Shown piece after piece: positions 53,782-61,528 of a DNA stretch of 64,000 nucleotides. The position numbers were made by a program, and so were the translations under genes. The DNA comes from Allobosea thiooxidans (GTDB lineage: Bacteria; Pseudomonadota; Alphaproteobacteria; Rhizobiales; Beijerinckiaceae): positions 143,510 to 207,509 of the forward strand of contig NZ_FUYX01000009.1 of the NCBI RefSeq assembly GCF_900168195.1, written 5' to 3'. The notes below the pieces were generated by a model. That model worked only from the letters and a program-made list of their open reading frames with translations. It was not told the DNA's origin and made no database searches. The first letter of the stretch is position 1. Each line of letters starts with the position of its first letter.

Positions 53782-54534
53782 TCAGCCGCAGTAGGAGCTG
53801 ACGGCCAGCGCCGGCTGGAAGCTCGCCGCGCCCTTCGACATGTCCTCATAGCGATCATGGTAGCGAACCCAGTCCATGATCGTTCCCTCGTTGCGACCCT
53901 TCGGGGTCATGTCGAGGAAGTTGTGCGTCCCGATCAGCAGGTCGCCGCCGCGCGCATAGGTCGAGTAGGTGTGGAAGATCCCGCCCGCCTCGTCGCGGTA
54001 GAAGACGCTGAAGCCCGGCATCTCGCCGCCCTCGCCGTCATGCATCTCGTAATTGTACTCGTAGCGGCCGGCCGCTTTCTCGGCCGGGCTCGGCGAGACG
54101 TGGAAGTCGTAGTTGAAGTCGCTTCCGGCCGAGGAAACCCAGGCGAAATCCCAGCCCATGCGACGCCGGAACGGCTGGAAGGCGACATAGGGCGCCCGCG
54201 AGACCGCGACCAGGCTGACATCGTGATGCTTCAGATGCCGGTTCGCGCCGTCGAAGTGATCGGCGAGGAAGGAGCAGCTCGGGCAGCCTTCGCTGGCGCC
54301 GGGCGCGAACATGAAGTGGTAGACGATCAGCTGGCTCTTGCCGGCGAACAGGTCGGCCAGCGACAGCTCTCCGTCCCAGCCCTCGAACGTGTAGTCCTTC
54401 TCGATCCTGACCCAGGGCAGCGCGCGCCGCTCGGCCGAGAGCGCGTCCCGCCGGCGGGTCAGTTCCTTCTCGTTGGCGAGGTGCGCCTTGCGGGCGGCAA
54501 GCCACTCCTCACGGGATACGATCCTGTGTTCCAT
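53782..54534 (-). CDS. DUF899 thioredoxin-like protein
   Basis: 250 residues of the DUF899 family. A thioredoxin-like segment is visible: QLIVYHFMFAPGASEGCPSC, where GCPSC stands in place of the thioredoxin CxxC. The family is often linked with ArsR/SRPBCC genes in proteobacteria. Its function may be redox or detoxification; not established. ATG 54534 (MEHRIVSREEWL) follows GGAGA. It is 81 bases downstream of the SRPBCC gene. Confidence 0.85.
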   Translation of the reverse strand: MEHRIVSREEWLAARKAHLANEKELTRRRDALSAERRALPWVRIEKDYTFEGWDGELSLADLFAGKSQLIVYHFMFAPGASEGCPSCSFLADHFDGANRHLKHHDVSLVAVSRAPYVAFQPFRRRMGWDFAWVSSAGSDFNYDFHVSPSPAEKAAGRYEYNYEMHDGEGGEMPGFSVFYRDEAGGIFHTYSTYARGGDLLIGTHNFLDMTPKGRNEGTIMDWVRYHDRYEDMSKGAASFQPALAVSSYCG

Positions 54535-54615
54535 CGTCTCCTCTCCTGTGCTTCCGCCGGCCGGGGCCGGCGGCCCTTCCATGCGCTGCCGGACAGGGCA
54601 GCGCTTCGCTCCGTC

Positions 54616-55050
54616 TCAGGCGAAGTAAGCCTCGAGCTTCTCCATGCTCCCGGTCCAGCCATGGGTGTGGCCACGCACGGCCGCATCGTCGAACAGCTTC
54701 TCGTGCAGCAGAGTGAGGATCGTGCCCTCGCCATCAGGCTTCAATGTGACGGTGACGCGCGACACACGCTCCGGCGTCGTCACCCAGGCCCAGCTGAAGA
54801 CGAGCCGCTCGTTCTCGACGACCTCGATATAGCGTCCGGACACCTCATGGCGCTCGCCATTGTCCTCCCGCATCACGACGCGATAGGCGCCATCGACGCG
54901 CGGGTCGAGCTCGGCCTCCTGCGCCACGACGTTCTCGGGCCCGAACCAGCGCACGAGCAGTTCCGGATCGGTCCAGGCCTTGTAGACCTCGGCTGGCGAC
55001 GCGTTGAGGCGGCGCTTCAGCGTGAGGCTCGGTGTCACCTGTTGGTGCAT
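54616..55050 (-). CDS. SRPBCC (AHSA1) domain protein
   Basis: 144 residues, activator-of-Hsp90-ATPase-1-like START/SRPBCC fold: LKRRLNASPAEVYKAWTDPE, then LVRWFGPENV, SWAWVTTPERVSRVTV and HTHGWTGSMEKLEAYFA. Small hydrophobic ligands may be bound. ATG 55050 (MHQQVTPSLT); it lies 14 bases downstream of the ArsR gene, on the same strand, so they are one operon. Confidence 0.88.
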   Translation of the reverse strand: MHQQVTPSLTLKRRLNASPAEVYKAWTDPELLVRWFGPENVVAQEAELDPRVDGAYRVVMREDNGERHEVSGRYIEVVENERLVFSWAWVTTPERVSRVTVTLKPDGEGTILTLLHEKLFDDAAVRGHTHGWTGSMEKLEAYFA

Positions 55051-55064
55051 GCGCCCTTCCCTCC

Positions 55065-55427
55065 TCAGCTTTCGCCCTTGCGCCGCGCCTCGAGCAACGC
55101 CTCCAGCGCGTCGAGCCGCTCGGTCCAGAAGCGTTGATAGCGCGCCAGCCAACCCATCGCTTCCTCCATCGGCTCGGCGTTCAGATGGCAGGACACAGTG
55201 CGCCCCGTCTTCGTCCGCGTGACCAGCCCGGCATCCGAAAGGACGTCGAGATGCTTCATGATCGCCGGCAGCGACACCGGAAAGGGCTTCGCCAGCTCAC
55301 TGACGGAAAGCCCGTCCTCCCCCTCCAGCCGCGCGAGCAGGGCCCGCCGCGTCGGATCCGCCAACGCGGAGAAGGTCCTGTCGAGCTGCGCCTCCTGAAA
55401 CTTAACCATCGAGTTAAGTGTAGGCAT
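55065..55427 (-). CDS. ArsR-family transcriptional regulator
   Basis: 120 residues with the winged HTH of ArsR: FSALADPTRRALLARLEGED, LSVSELAKPFPVSLPAIMKHLDVLSDAGLV. No conserved metal-binding Cys motif is seen (the only Cys is in SCHLN), so it belongs to the SRPBCC-linked non-metal subgroup. ATG 55427 (MPTLNSMVKFQ) has GGAAACG upstream; ATG 55409 is an alternative. It heads an operon with the SRPBCC gene. An operator-like repeat overlaps its start. Confidence 0.88.
   Translation of the reverse strand: MPTLNSMVKFQEAQLDRTFSALADPTRRALLARLEGEDGLSVSELAKPFPVSLPAIMKHLDVLSDAGLVTRTKTGRTVSCHLNAEPMEEAMGWLARYQRFWTERLDALEALLEARRKGES
55401..55418. promoter_or_regulatory. Inverted repeat over the ArsR start (probable autoregulatory operator)
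   Basis: CTTAAC-CATCGA-GTTAAG: 6-bp perfect arms around a 6-base spacer. It lies within the first codons of the ArsR gene, so binding could block its own transcript, typical of ArsR-type control. Not proven. Confidence 0.5.
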
Positions 55428-55526
55428 CGTTTCCGCGCCCCGTCAAGCCCGCGGGGGCGAGGGGCCGCGCAATGTTCCAGCAAGCCGCAGCAACGACCAC
55501 TCCTGGCGATTCTCCATGGAGGGCGG

Positions 55527-56213
55527 ATGATGCGTCCCAGATCAGCCCAATCGGCGGCGCTCGCCGGCCGCGCGCTGCATGCCTATATCGCGTTCGTGCA
55601 GCGAACGACGCGCTTCAAGCCGGTCATTCCGGGCGGCCGCCCCTGGGAGCGCAGCCGCGAGCCCTTCATCGCCCTGACCTGGCACGGCCAGCAGATGCTG
55701 AGCCTGGCCGCGCTCGAAGGCGCGGCGCAGGTGGCCATCCTGACCTCGCTGCATTTCGACGGCACCGTCGTCACCTCCATCGTCGAGCGGGCCGGCTTCC
55801 GGACCATACGCGGGTCGGGAACGCAGAGCCGCCCGAAGATCCAGGCCAAGCGGGCGGTTCCGGCCTTCTTCCAGATGCGCGACGCGCTACGCGACGGCAC
55901 CAGCATCCTGCTGACCGCCGACGTCCCGAAGGTGCCGCGCGTCGCCGGCAAGGGCGCGGTGCAGCTCGCCCGGGCGTCCGGCCGGCCGATCTATCTCTTC
56001 GCCGCCGTCACCAGCGCCCGCCTCGATCTCGACAACTGGGACCGGGCCAGCATCCCCCTGCCCTTCGGCCGCGGCTGCATCCTCTGGTCGGAGCCGCTCT
56101 ATGTCCGCAAGGCGGCCGATGATCGCGAGATCGGCCTGATCGCGATGGATATCTCGGCGCGTCTCGACGAGCTCCATGCCACGGCCCATCAGTCGCTCGG
56201 CCGCGCCCGCTGA
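55527..56213 (+). CDS. DUF374 lysophospholipid acyltransferase-like protein
   Basis: 228 residues of the LPLAT-like DUF374 family. The sequence FIALTWHGQQMLSLAALEGA places a His-containing HGQ segment where acyltransferases have HX4D, and VVTSIVERAGFRTIRGSGTQS and TADVPKVPRVAGKGAVQLAR are the other family blocks. It may acylate a lipid A-like or phospholipid substrate. GGAGGGCGG precedes ATG 55527. The upstream frame from 55032 is spurious. Confidence 0.82.
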   Translation: MMRPRSAQSAALAGRALHAYIAFVQRTTRFKPVIPGGRPWERSREPFIALTWHGQQMLSLAALEGAAQVAILTSLHFDGTVVTSIVERAGFRTIRGSGTQSRPKIQAKRAVPAFFQMRDALRDGTSILLTADVPKVPRVAGKGAVQLARASGRPIYLFAAVTSARLDLDNWDRASIPLPFGRGCILWSEPLYVRKAADDREIGLIAMDISARLDELHATAHQSLGRAR

Positions 56214-56226
56214 GCGCGCGCCGCCG

Positions 56227-56907
56227 TCAGGGGCGGGCGGGCGGCGGGCAATCGGCCGGGCTGCCGCAGATCTTGCCGGGCGGGCGCAGGATCTCGGGCT
56301 CGCCCGCAGGCTCGATGCGGATGCGGCTGAGATCACCGGAGAAGCGCAGACCGAGGCCCGAGGATATCAGCACGATCCGGGCGCGCGACGAGGCCAGGAT
56401 CGTGGCATTGGCGCCGGCCAGGAAATGGGCGCTGCCGCCGAGGCTGGCATAGGTGCCGAACACGTCCTCGCGGCGGTCCAGGCCGTAGACCAGCATGATC
56501 ACCCGGCCATAATCGGCGCCGAGCCCGATGCCGACCGACAAGGCCGACCAGATCACCGGCTCCGGCGCCCCCTCCGAGAAGCGCAGCTCGCCGCTGCCAT
56601 GCCGCCCGCCGATCACGAAGGAGCCGCTCAGCTCGCCGCCGACGATATAGGCGTTGGGCTCTCCGAACAGGGCGAGCGAACGCTCGATGGGAATGCTGAC
56701 CGTCTTAGAGGCCGCGTCGAACGCGCCCTCGACAAAGCGCAGAATATCGTTTCGGGACGTCGTCGGCAGCTGGCCCGGCCGAATCTGCTCCTTCGCCGGA
56801 GGCGTGCCCTGCGCCAGGGCCAGGACGCAGAGCGGCGGGGCGGCCAGCAGCGCCGCCAGCAGCAAGGCTCGACGCCCCACTCTCCCCACGGCGCGCAAGG
56901 CAGGCAT
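56227..56907 (-). CDS. eipA: DUF1134 protein (EipA, envelope integrity protein A)
   Basis: 226 residues. An N-terminal signal peptide (RRALLLAALLAAPPL, cleavage near ALAQ at residue ~33) and a DUF1134 domain with LALFGEPNAYIVGGELSGSF, GLGADYGRVIMLVYGLD and AGANATILASSRARIVLISSG. EipA of Brucella contributes to cell-envelope integrity and virulence; the family is specific to alphaproteobacteria. Start ATG 56907 is best for the signal peptide, but ATG 56958 with a longer N terminus cannot be excluded. It is divergent from the kinase gene. Confidence 0.87.
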   Translation of the reverse strand: MPALRAVGRVGRRALLLAALLAAPPLCVLALAQGTPPAKEQIRPGQLPTTSRNDILRFVEGAFDAASKTVSIPIERSLALFGEPNAYIVGGELSGSFVIGGRHGSGELRFSEGAPEPVIWSALSVGIGLGADYGRVIMLVYGLDRREDVFGTYASLGGSAHFLAGANATILASSRARIVLISSGLGLRFSGDLSRIRIEPAGEPEILRPPGKICGSPADCPPPARP

Positions 56908-57114
56908 CAGGCCGGCAGATTCATGGAAGAGTTGAACGGCAACGGCAATACGGTCCATGCAGGGCAAGACAGGGCGGCGCGCCCTGTCCTCAAAGCCATA
57001 CCCGCACAGAGGCTCCGTGACGACCCACGACGTTGAACCGATTTGCGCCTGGCCGACGGCGCCCCTGCCGGCCGCCCCCTGCTCGACCGGCACCCGCATG
57101 CACGGAGCAAAACG

Positions 57115-58458
57115 GTGACCTCGCTGTCGCGCGCCCTCACCATCCGGCTGGGCCTGCTGGGCATCGTCCTGCTCGCGGCCCTCATCGCCGCCGTTCTGGC
57201 CTTCACCTTCATCACCGAGGATCCCGGCGCCCTACGCAACGATGTCACCTCACAGATCATCCAGCAAAGCATACGCCAATCGTCAGAGAGCGGGCTGCAG
57301 GTCGAGAAGACCGCCGGGCTCGCACAGATCGAGCGCGCCAGCCCCCGCCTCTGGTACCTCGTCTCCGACGGACGATCGGTCGTCGAGTATGCGCCAGCGT
57401 TGCGTCCGGGCCTGCCGATCGACATCCGGCTGGATGGCCCGACCATCGCCGCGCAGATGCGCGTCGGCGGCGACAATGCGCTTGCCTTCGACGTCATCGA
57501 GAAGGATGGCAGCCGCGTCATCGTGGCGACCGGCGGCGGCGCGCCCGGCTGGGACCTGATCCTGGGTTACTTCCTGCGCGCCATCGTCGTCCCCGCGCTG
57601 ATCGTCTCCGTGGTCTTCGGCATCATCATCGCGGCCGCGATCGCGATGTCGGTATCCTATATCAGCGCGCGGCTGCGCAGCGCCGCCGAAGCGGCGGCCC
57701 GTATCGATCCGCGCGCGCCACGCGGATTGCTGCCGACCGAGGAGACCCCGGTCGAGCTGATGCCGCTGACCACGGTACTCAACTCGGCGCTCGACCAGAT
57801 CGCGGGCAATATGGACGTGCAGCGGCGCTTCATGAACAACGTCGCGCACGAGCTGCGCACGCCGCTGGCCGTGATGCGCAGCCGGGTCGACGCGCTGCCC
57901 GACCAGCCGGCGCGTCTCCAGCTGACGACCGATCTGAGCCGCCTGACCACCATCGTCTCCTCGATGCTGCAGCTCGCCCGGCTCCACGCGACCGAGCTGC
58001 CGTTCGAGCCGATCCAGCTCAATGCGCTCGCGCGCTCGGTGCTGGCCGACCTCGCGCCGCTGATCCTGACCCATGGCGTCGATGTCGCGCTCGAAGAGGA
58101 AGGCGATCTGCACGCGACGATCGAGGCCAACGAGCCGACGGTCCGGGCGGCGCTCGCCAACCTCGTCGACAATGCCCTGCGACACGCCAGGACAAGGTCG
58201 ACCATCCTGGTCCGCGTGCTCGACGGGGCCGTGCTGGAGGTCATCGACGACGGCGTCGGGATCGCCAGCGGCAAGCGCAACCAGGCGCTGGAGCCGTTCA
58301 ACCGCATGTCGCAGAGCTCGACCGGCGCCGGCCTCGGCTTGACGATCGTGCGCGACATCATGGCCGCCCATGGCGGCTCCATCGCCATTCTCGGCAATGA
58401 CGGCGGCGGCACCATCGTACGCCTGGCCTTCCCGCCGGACGGCACCAGCCGCGACTGA
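57115..58458 (+). CDS. Membrane sensor histidine kinase
   Basis: 447 residues. Two membrane helices (~10-32 and ~150-180) enclose a periplasmic domain, followed by a HAMP-like linker and a HisKA domain with phosphorylated H245 in NNVAHELRTPLAV; the ATPase domain shows LANLVDNALRHA, DDGVGI and GAGLGLTIVRD. GTG 57115 follows a GGAG; the in-frame upstream frame lacks features. The OmpR-type regulator on the opposite strand converges with it, 65 bases away, so it is the likely partner though not in an operon. Confidence 0.9.
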   Translation: MTSLSRALTIRLGLLGIVLLAALIAAVLAFTFITEDPGALRNDVTSQIIQQSIRQSSESGLQVEKTAGLAQIERASPRLWYLVSDGRSVVEYAPALRPGLPIDIRLDGPTIAAQMRVGGDNALAFDVIEKDGSRVIVATGGGAPGWDLILGYFLRAIVVPALIVSVVFGIIIAAAIAMSVSYISARLRSAAEAAARIDPRAPRGLLPTEETPVELMPLTTVLNSALDQIAGNMDVQRRFMNNVAHELRTPLAVMRSRVDALPDQPARLQLTTDLSRLTTIVSSMLQLARLHATELPFEPIQLNALARSVLADLAPLILTHGVDVALEEEGDLHATIEANEPTVRAALANLVDNALRHARTRSTILVRVLDGAVLEVIDDGVGIASGKRNQALEPFNRMSQSSTGAGLGLTIVRDIMAAHGGSIAILGNDGGGTIVRLAFPPDGTSRD

Positions 58459-58523
58459 TACGGGAGCCCCCATCGCTTTGTCGCTAGGATTGCTCTCGCG
58501 CCTCGTCCCGATCGAAAGCGGCG

Positions 58524-59207
58524 CTAGAGCACCGGCTCGGTCGCCTTGAGCATGTAACCGATGCCGCGCAGCGAGGTGATCTCGACCTGCGCCCCGGCAT
58601 CGCGGAGCTTGCGGCGCAGCCGCGAGATCTGCGCTTCGAGCGTGTTGGATTCGATCAGATCGTCGAAGCCATAGACCGCCTCGATCAGCACGTCGCGCGT
58701 GACGACGCGCCCGGCGCGCTGCACGAGAGCTTCCAGGATGAGCGCCTCGCGCCGGCGCAGATCGAGCGGTTCGCTCCCGACGCAGGCGCTGCGCCCCTCG
58801 AGGTCGAGCGAGAGGTTGCCGGCGGCGATGACCAGTGAGCGCCTCGGGTGACGGCGGCGCAGGATCACCCGCAGGCGGGCGAGCAGCTCGTCTGGCTCGA
58901 AGGGCTTGACCAGATAGTCGTCCGCACCGCCGTTGAGCCCCTCGATGACGTCAGACTTCGCGTCCCGCGCCGTCAGGATCAGGAAGGCCGGGCGCTTTTC
59001 CTCGGCGCTGAGCGCCTTCACGATCGACAGGCCGTCGCCGTCCGGCAACCGCCGGTCGACGATGGCAAGGTCGAAGGGCGCCGTCCGCAACGCGGCCAGC
59101 GCGGCATCGATCGTCGTGGTGCGATCCACGATCAGCCCCGCATTCGTGAGAAGCGAGGAGAGGAAGCCCATCAGGTCCGGCTCGTCCTCGACGATCAATG
59201 CGCGCAT
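58524..59207 (-). CDS. OmpR/PhoB-family response regulator
   Basis: 227 residues: receiver domain (1-118) with the phosphoacceptor D51 in AIVDRRLPDGDG, acidic E7/D8 and conserved LVKPFEPDE, then a winged-helix Trans_reg_C domain (~130-222) ending GYMLKAT. ATG 59207 starts MRALIVEDEP. It converges on the kinase gene at 57115 and may form a two-component system with it. Targets are unknown; no direct repeats typical of PhoB sites are recognisable in the window. Confidence 0.92.
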   Translation of the reverse strand: MRALIVEDEPDLMGFLSSLLTNAGLIVDRTTTIDAALAALRTAPFDLAIVDRRLPDGDGLSIVKALSAEEKRPAFLILTARDAKSDVIEGLNGGADDYLVKPFEPDELLARLRVILRRRHPRRSLVIAAGNLSLDLEGRSACVGSEPLDLRRREALILEALVQRAGRVVTRDVLIEAVYGFDDLIESNTLEAQISRLRRKLRDAGAQVEITSLRGIGYMLKATEPVL

Positions 59208-59315
59208 GTCTGGCCTGTGAGGGTGCGGGGATGGAACGTGATGCCGGATCGGGGCGATGGATTCCAGTATCCCACCCCATCCCCACCTGGAAACGGCCGA
59301 AAGGCCGTGGATCGG

Positions 59316-59341
59316 GAGGCCGGCCCTCGAAGGCCGGCCTC
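59316..59341 (-). terminator. Hairpin after the beta-barrel gene
   Basis: A perfect 10-bp stem GAGGCCGGCC/GGCCGGCCTC with a 6-base loop, followed on the minus strand by a second small hairpin ACGGCC-TTTC-GGCCGT and TTCC. A poor T-run makes termination strength uncertain. Confidence 0.65.
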
Positions 59342-59350
59342 GATGATCGA

Positions 59351-59995
59351 TCAGAAGCGGTAGTTGAGGCCCGCCTTGACGAGATGCTCGGTGACGCCGA
59401 CGCGGCTGCGCGTATTGCCGAGCTGGAAGTTCTGCTTGCCGAGCGAGACGTAGTTGTATTCGAGCTTGGCGGAGAGGTGGTCGGTGATGCCGTATTCGGC
59501 GCCGGCGCCGACGACATAACCCAGCTTGCTCTTCGTCTTCGACACGAGACCGTCGGTCGCCTTCAGGCTGCCATAGGCCAGACCGCCGGTGCCGTAGACC
59601 AACAGGCGATCGAAAGCGACACCGGCGCGCGCCTTCAGGGTTCCGAGATAGCGCATGTCGGCGCCGACGCCGCCGTGCTTGGTGCCCTTGCCCATGCCGT
59701 TCATCGACATGTCGCCTTCCCAGCCGAAGACCATGTTGCCGAGCTGCAGGTTGGAGCCGATCTGGCCGCCGAGCAGCAGCTCGTTGCGGCTCTTCTTCGC
59801 GGTCGTGCCGGTAAAGCGATCGAACGCTCCGCCGGCATGGATACCGGCATAGACGCCGGTCCAGTTATAGGCGCGCGGAGCGGTGTAGACCGGCCACTCC
59901 TGAGCGCGCGGCAAGGAACGGTCCGCCGCCGCCACGGGCACCGAGAACAGGGCCAGCAGGCCCAGGCCCGCCAGGGAAATGGTGCGAAACATCAA
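59351..59995 (-). CDS. Outer-membrane beta-barrel protein (Omp25/porin-family)
   Basis: 214 residues with a signal peptide (cleavage near VAAA-D at ~24) and an eight-stranded barrel pattern: NWTGVYAGIHAGGAFDRFTG, LLGGQIGSNLQLGNMVFGWEG, and the last strand LVKAGLNYRF with terminal Phe, a BAM signal. Hyphomicrobiales use such small barrels (Omp25/31-like) as structural porins. Repeats are of aromatic-Gly type. It has its own transcript with a hairpin after it. Confidence 0.9.
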   Translation of the reverse strand: MMFRTISLAGLGLLALFSVPVAAADRSLPRAQEWPVYTAPRAYNWTGVYAGIHAGGAFDRFTGTTAKKSRNELLLGGQIGSNLQLGNMVFGWEGDMSMNGMGKGTKHGGVGADMRYLGTLKARAGVAFDRLLVYGTGGLAYGSLKATDGLVSKTKSKLGYVVGAGAEYGITDHLSAKLEYNYVSLGKQNFQLGNTRSRVGVTEHLVKAGLNYRF

Positions 59996-60185
59996 GGACT
60001 CCTTGCGGCGGCTCTGATCGCCGCCGACGCATCTGCCGGCATCCCGCCTCCGCGGATCGGAGCGGGTCAGCAGGGCGCAGATTGCGAGCGAAGATTACGG
60101 CAAGGTTGCCCATCGAAGAGGCAGCCGCAGGGGCCGCGCGATCAGGCCCGGCTCCTCGCTGCGGAGCATGATGCAGGGCGCCGCC

Positions 60186-61211
60186 TCAGGCCGCGGCGGC
60201 GGCCTCGTGGCGGGAGACATGCGCCACGGCGGCACGCAGGTCGGCCAAGGTCGCCTCCGCGCCGACGCAGCGCTCGGCGAGATGGCGCCGGAAGAGGCGT
60301 GCGCCGGGCCGACCGGGAAAAAGGCCGACCAGATGGCGGGTGAAGGCGTGCAGCCGCCCGCCTCGCTCGAGATGCGCCGCGATATGCGGCTCCAGCGCCT
60401 CCAGCATGGCGAAGGCATCCGGCACCGGCGCCGCGACGCCGAAGAGCAGCGGATCGGCCTGAAGCAGGATCTCCGGGTTCTGATAAGCCTCGCGGCCGAT
60501 CATCACGCCGTCGAGCCTCTCCAGATGCGGCAGCCATTCGGACGGCGCCTTGATACCACCGTTGACGGCGGTGGGCAGATCGGGATTCGCCGCCTTGAGG
60601 CGATAGGCGCGCTCGTAGTCGAGCGGCGGGATCTCGCGGTTCTCCTTGGGCGAGAGGCCCTGCAGCCAAGCCTTGCGCGCATGGACGATCAAGGCATCGA
60701 CGCCGGCCGCGCGCACCGAAGCCGCCAGCGCATCGAGCGCCGCCTCGGGGTCCTGATCGTCGACGCCGATGCGGCATTTCACCGTGAGGGGGATTGAAAC
60801 CACCGCCTTCATCGCCGCGACGCAATCGCCGACCAACGCCGGCTCGCGCATCAGGCAGGCACCGAAGGCGCCGCCCTGCACCCGGTCGGAGGGGCAGCCG
60901 CAATTCAGGTTGATCTCGTCATAGCCGAAATCGGCGCCGATCCGTGCCGCCTCGGCGAGGAGCTTCGGGTCATTGCCGCCGAGCTGGAGCGCGACGGGAT
61001 GCTCCACCGCATCGAAGCCGATCAGCCGCTCGCGATCGCCGCGGATCACCGCCTGCGCGGTCACCATCTCGGTGTAGAGCAGCGCATGGCGCGACATAAG
61101 ACGATGGATGAGCCGGCAATGACGATCGGTCCAGTCCATCATGGGGGCGACCGAGAAGCGCCAGGGGCTGATCGCACCGTCAGCTGCGTTGGTCTGAATC
61201 TCTCTGCTCAA
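60186..61211 (-). CDS. dusA: tRNA-dihydrouridine synthase DusA
   Basis: 341 residues from TTG 61211. FMN enzyme that reduces uridine in the D-loop of tRNA. The hallmark FSVAPMMDWTDRHCR near the start, NLNCGCPSDRVQGGAFG with the catalytic Cys, and AVNGGIKAPSEWLPHLERLDGVMIGREAYQNP are all typical of DusA. No ATG precedes this hallmark at the right place; TTG 61211 with a weak AGG is my choice, the true start may differ. It is divergent from the ABC transporter gene. Confidence 0.9.
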   Translation of the reverse strand: MSREIQTNAADGAISPWRFSVAPMMDWTDRHCRLIHRLMSRHALLYTEMVTAQAVIRGDRERLIGFDAVEHPVALQLGGNDPKLLAEAARIGADFGYDEINLNCGCPSDRVQGGAFGACLMREPALVGDCVAAMKAVVSIPLTVKCRIGVDDQDPEAALDALAASVRAAGVDALIVHARKAWLQGLSPKENREIPPLDYERAYRLKAANPDLPTAVNGGIKAPSEWLPHLERLDGVMIGREAYQNPEILLQADPLLFGVAAPVPDAFAMLEALEPHIAAHLERGGRLHAFTRHLVGLFPGRPGARLFRRHLAERCVGAEATLADLRAAVAHVSRHEAAAAA

Positions 61212-61528
61212 CTCGCTGGACCTGCCGATGCCTTGCTTTGCGACGACGCCCGCCGTCGCGGGCGGCGCCAGCGAGGGCTTGCCCGCAAGGGCGAGCCTGT
61301 TCGTCAAACCTGCCGATAGGGCGGAACTTCCGCCTATATGGCGCAAATCGCCCGCGAGCGCGAGGGCTTCCGTTCCCGGCGTGCCACGCGAATCTGTCCC
61401 GATGGCCCCCTGCAGGCGATCGCAGTCATGGAACTGCGCGGCCCGCCTGCCGTTTGAGGAGGTGGCCGGAGGGACATCCACGCACGGGGCGAGGCCGGCC
61501 TGGTCACCGGGACATGCCGGGAGAGGAC

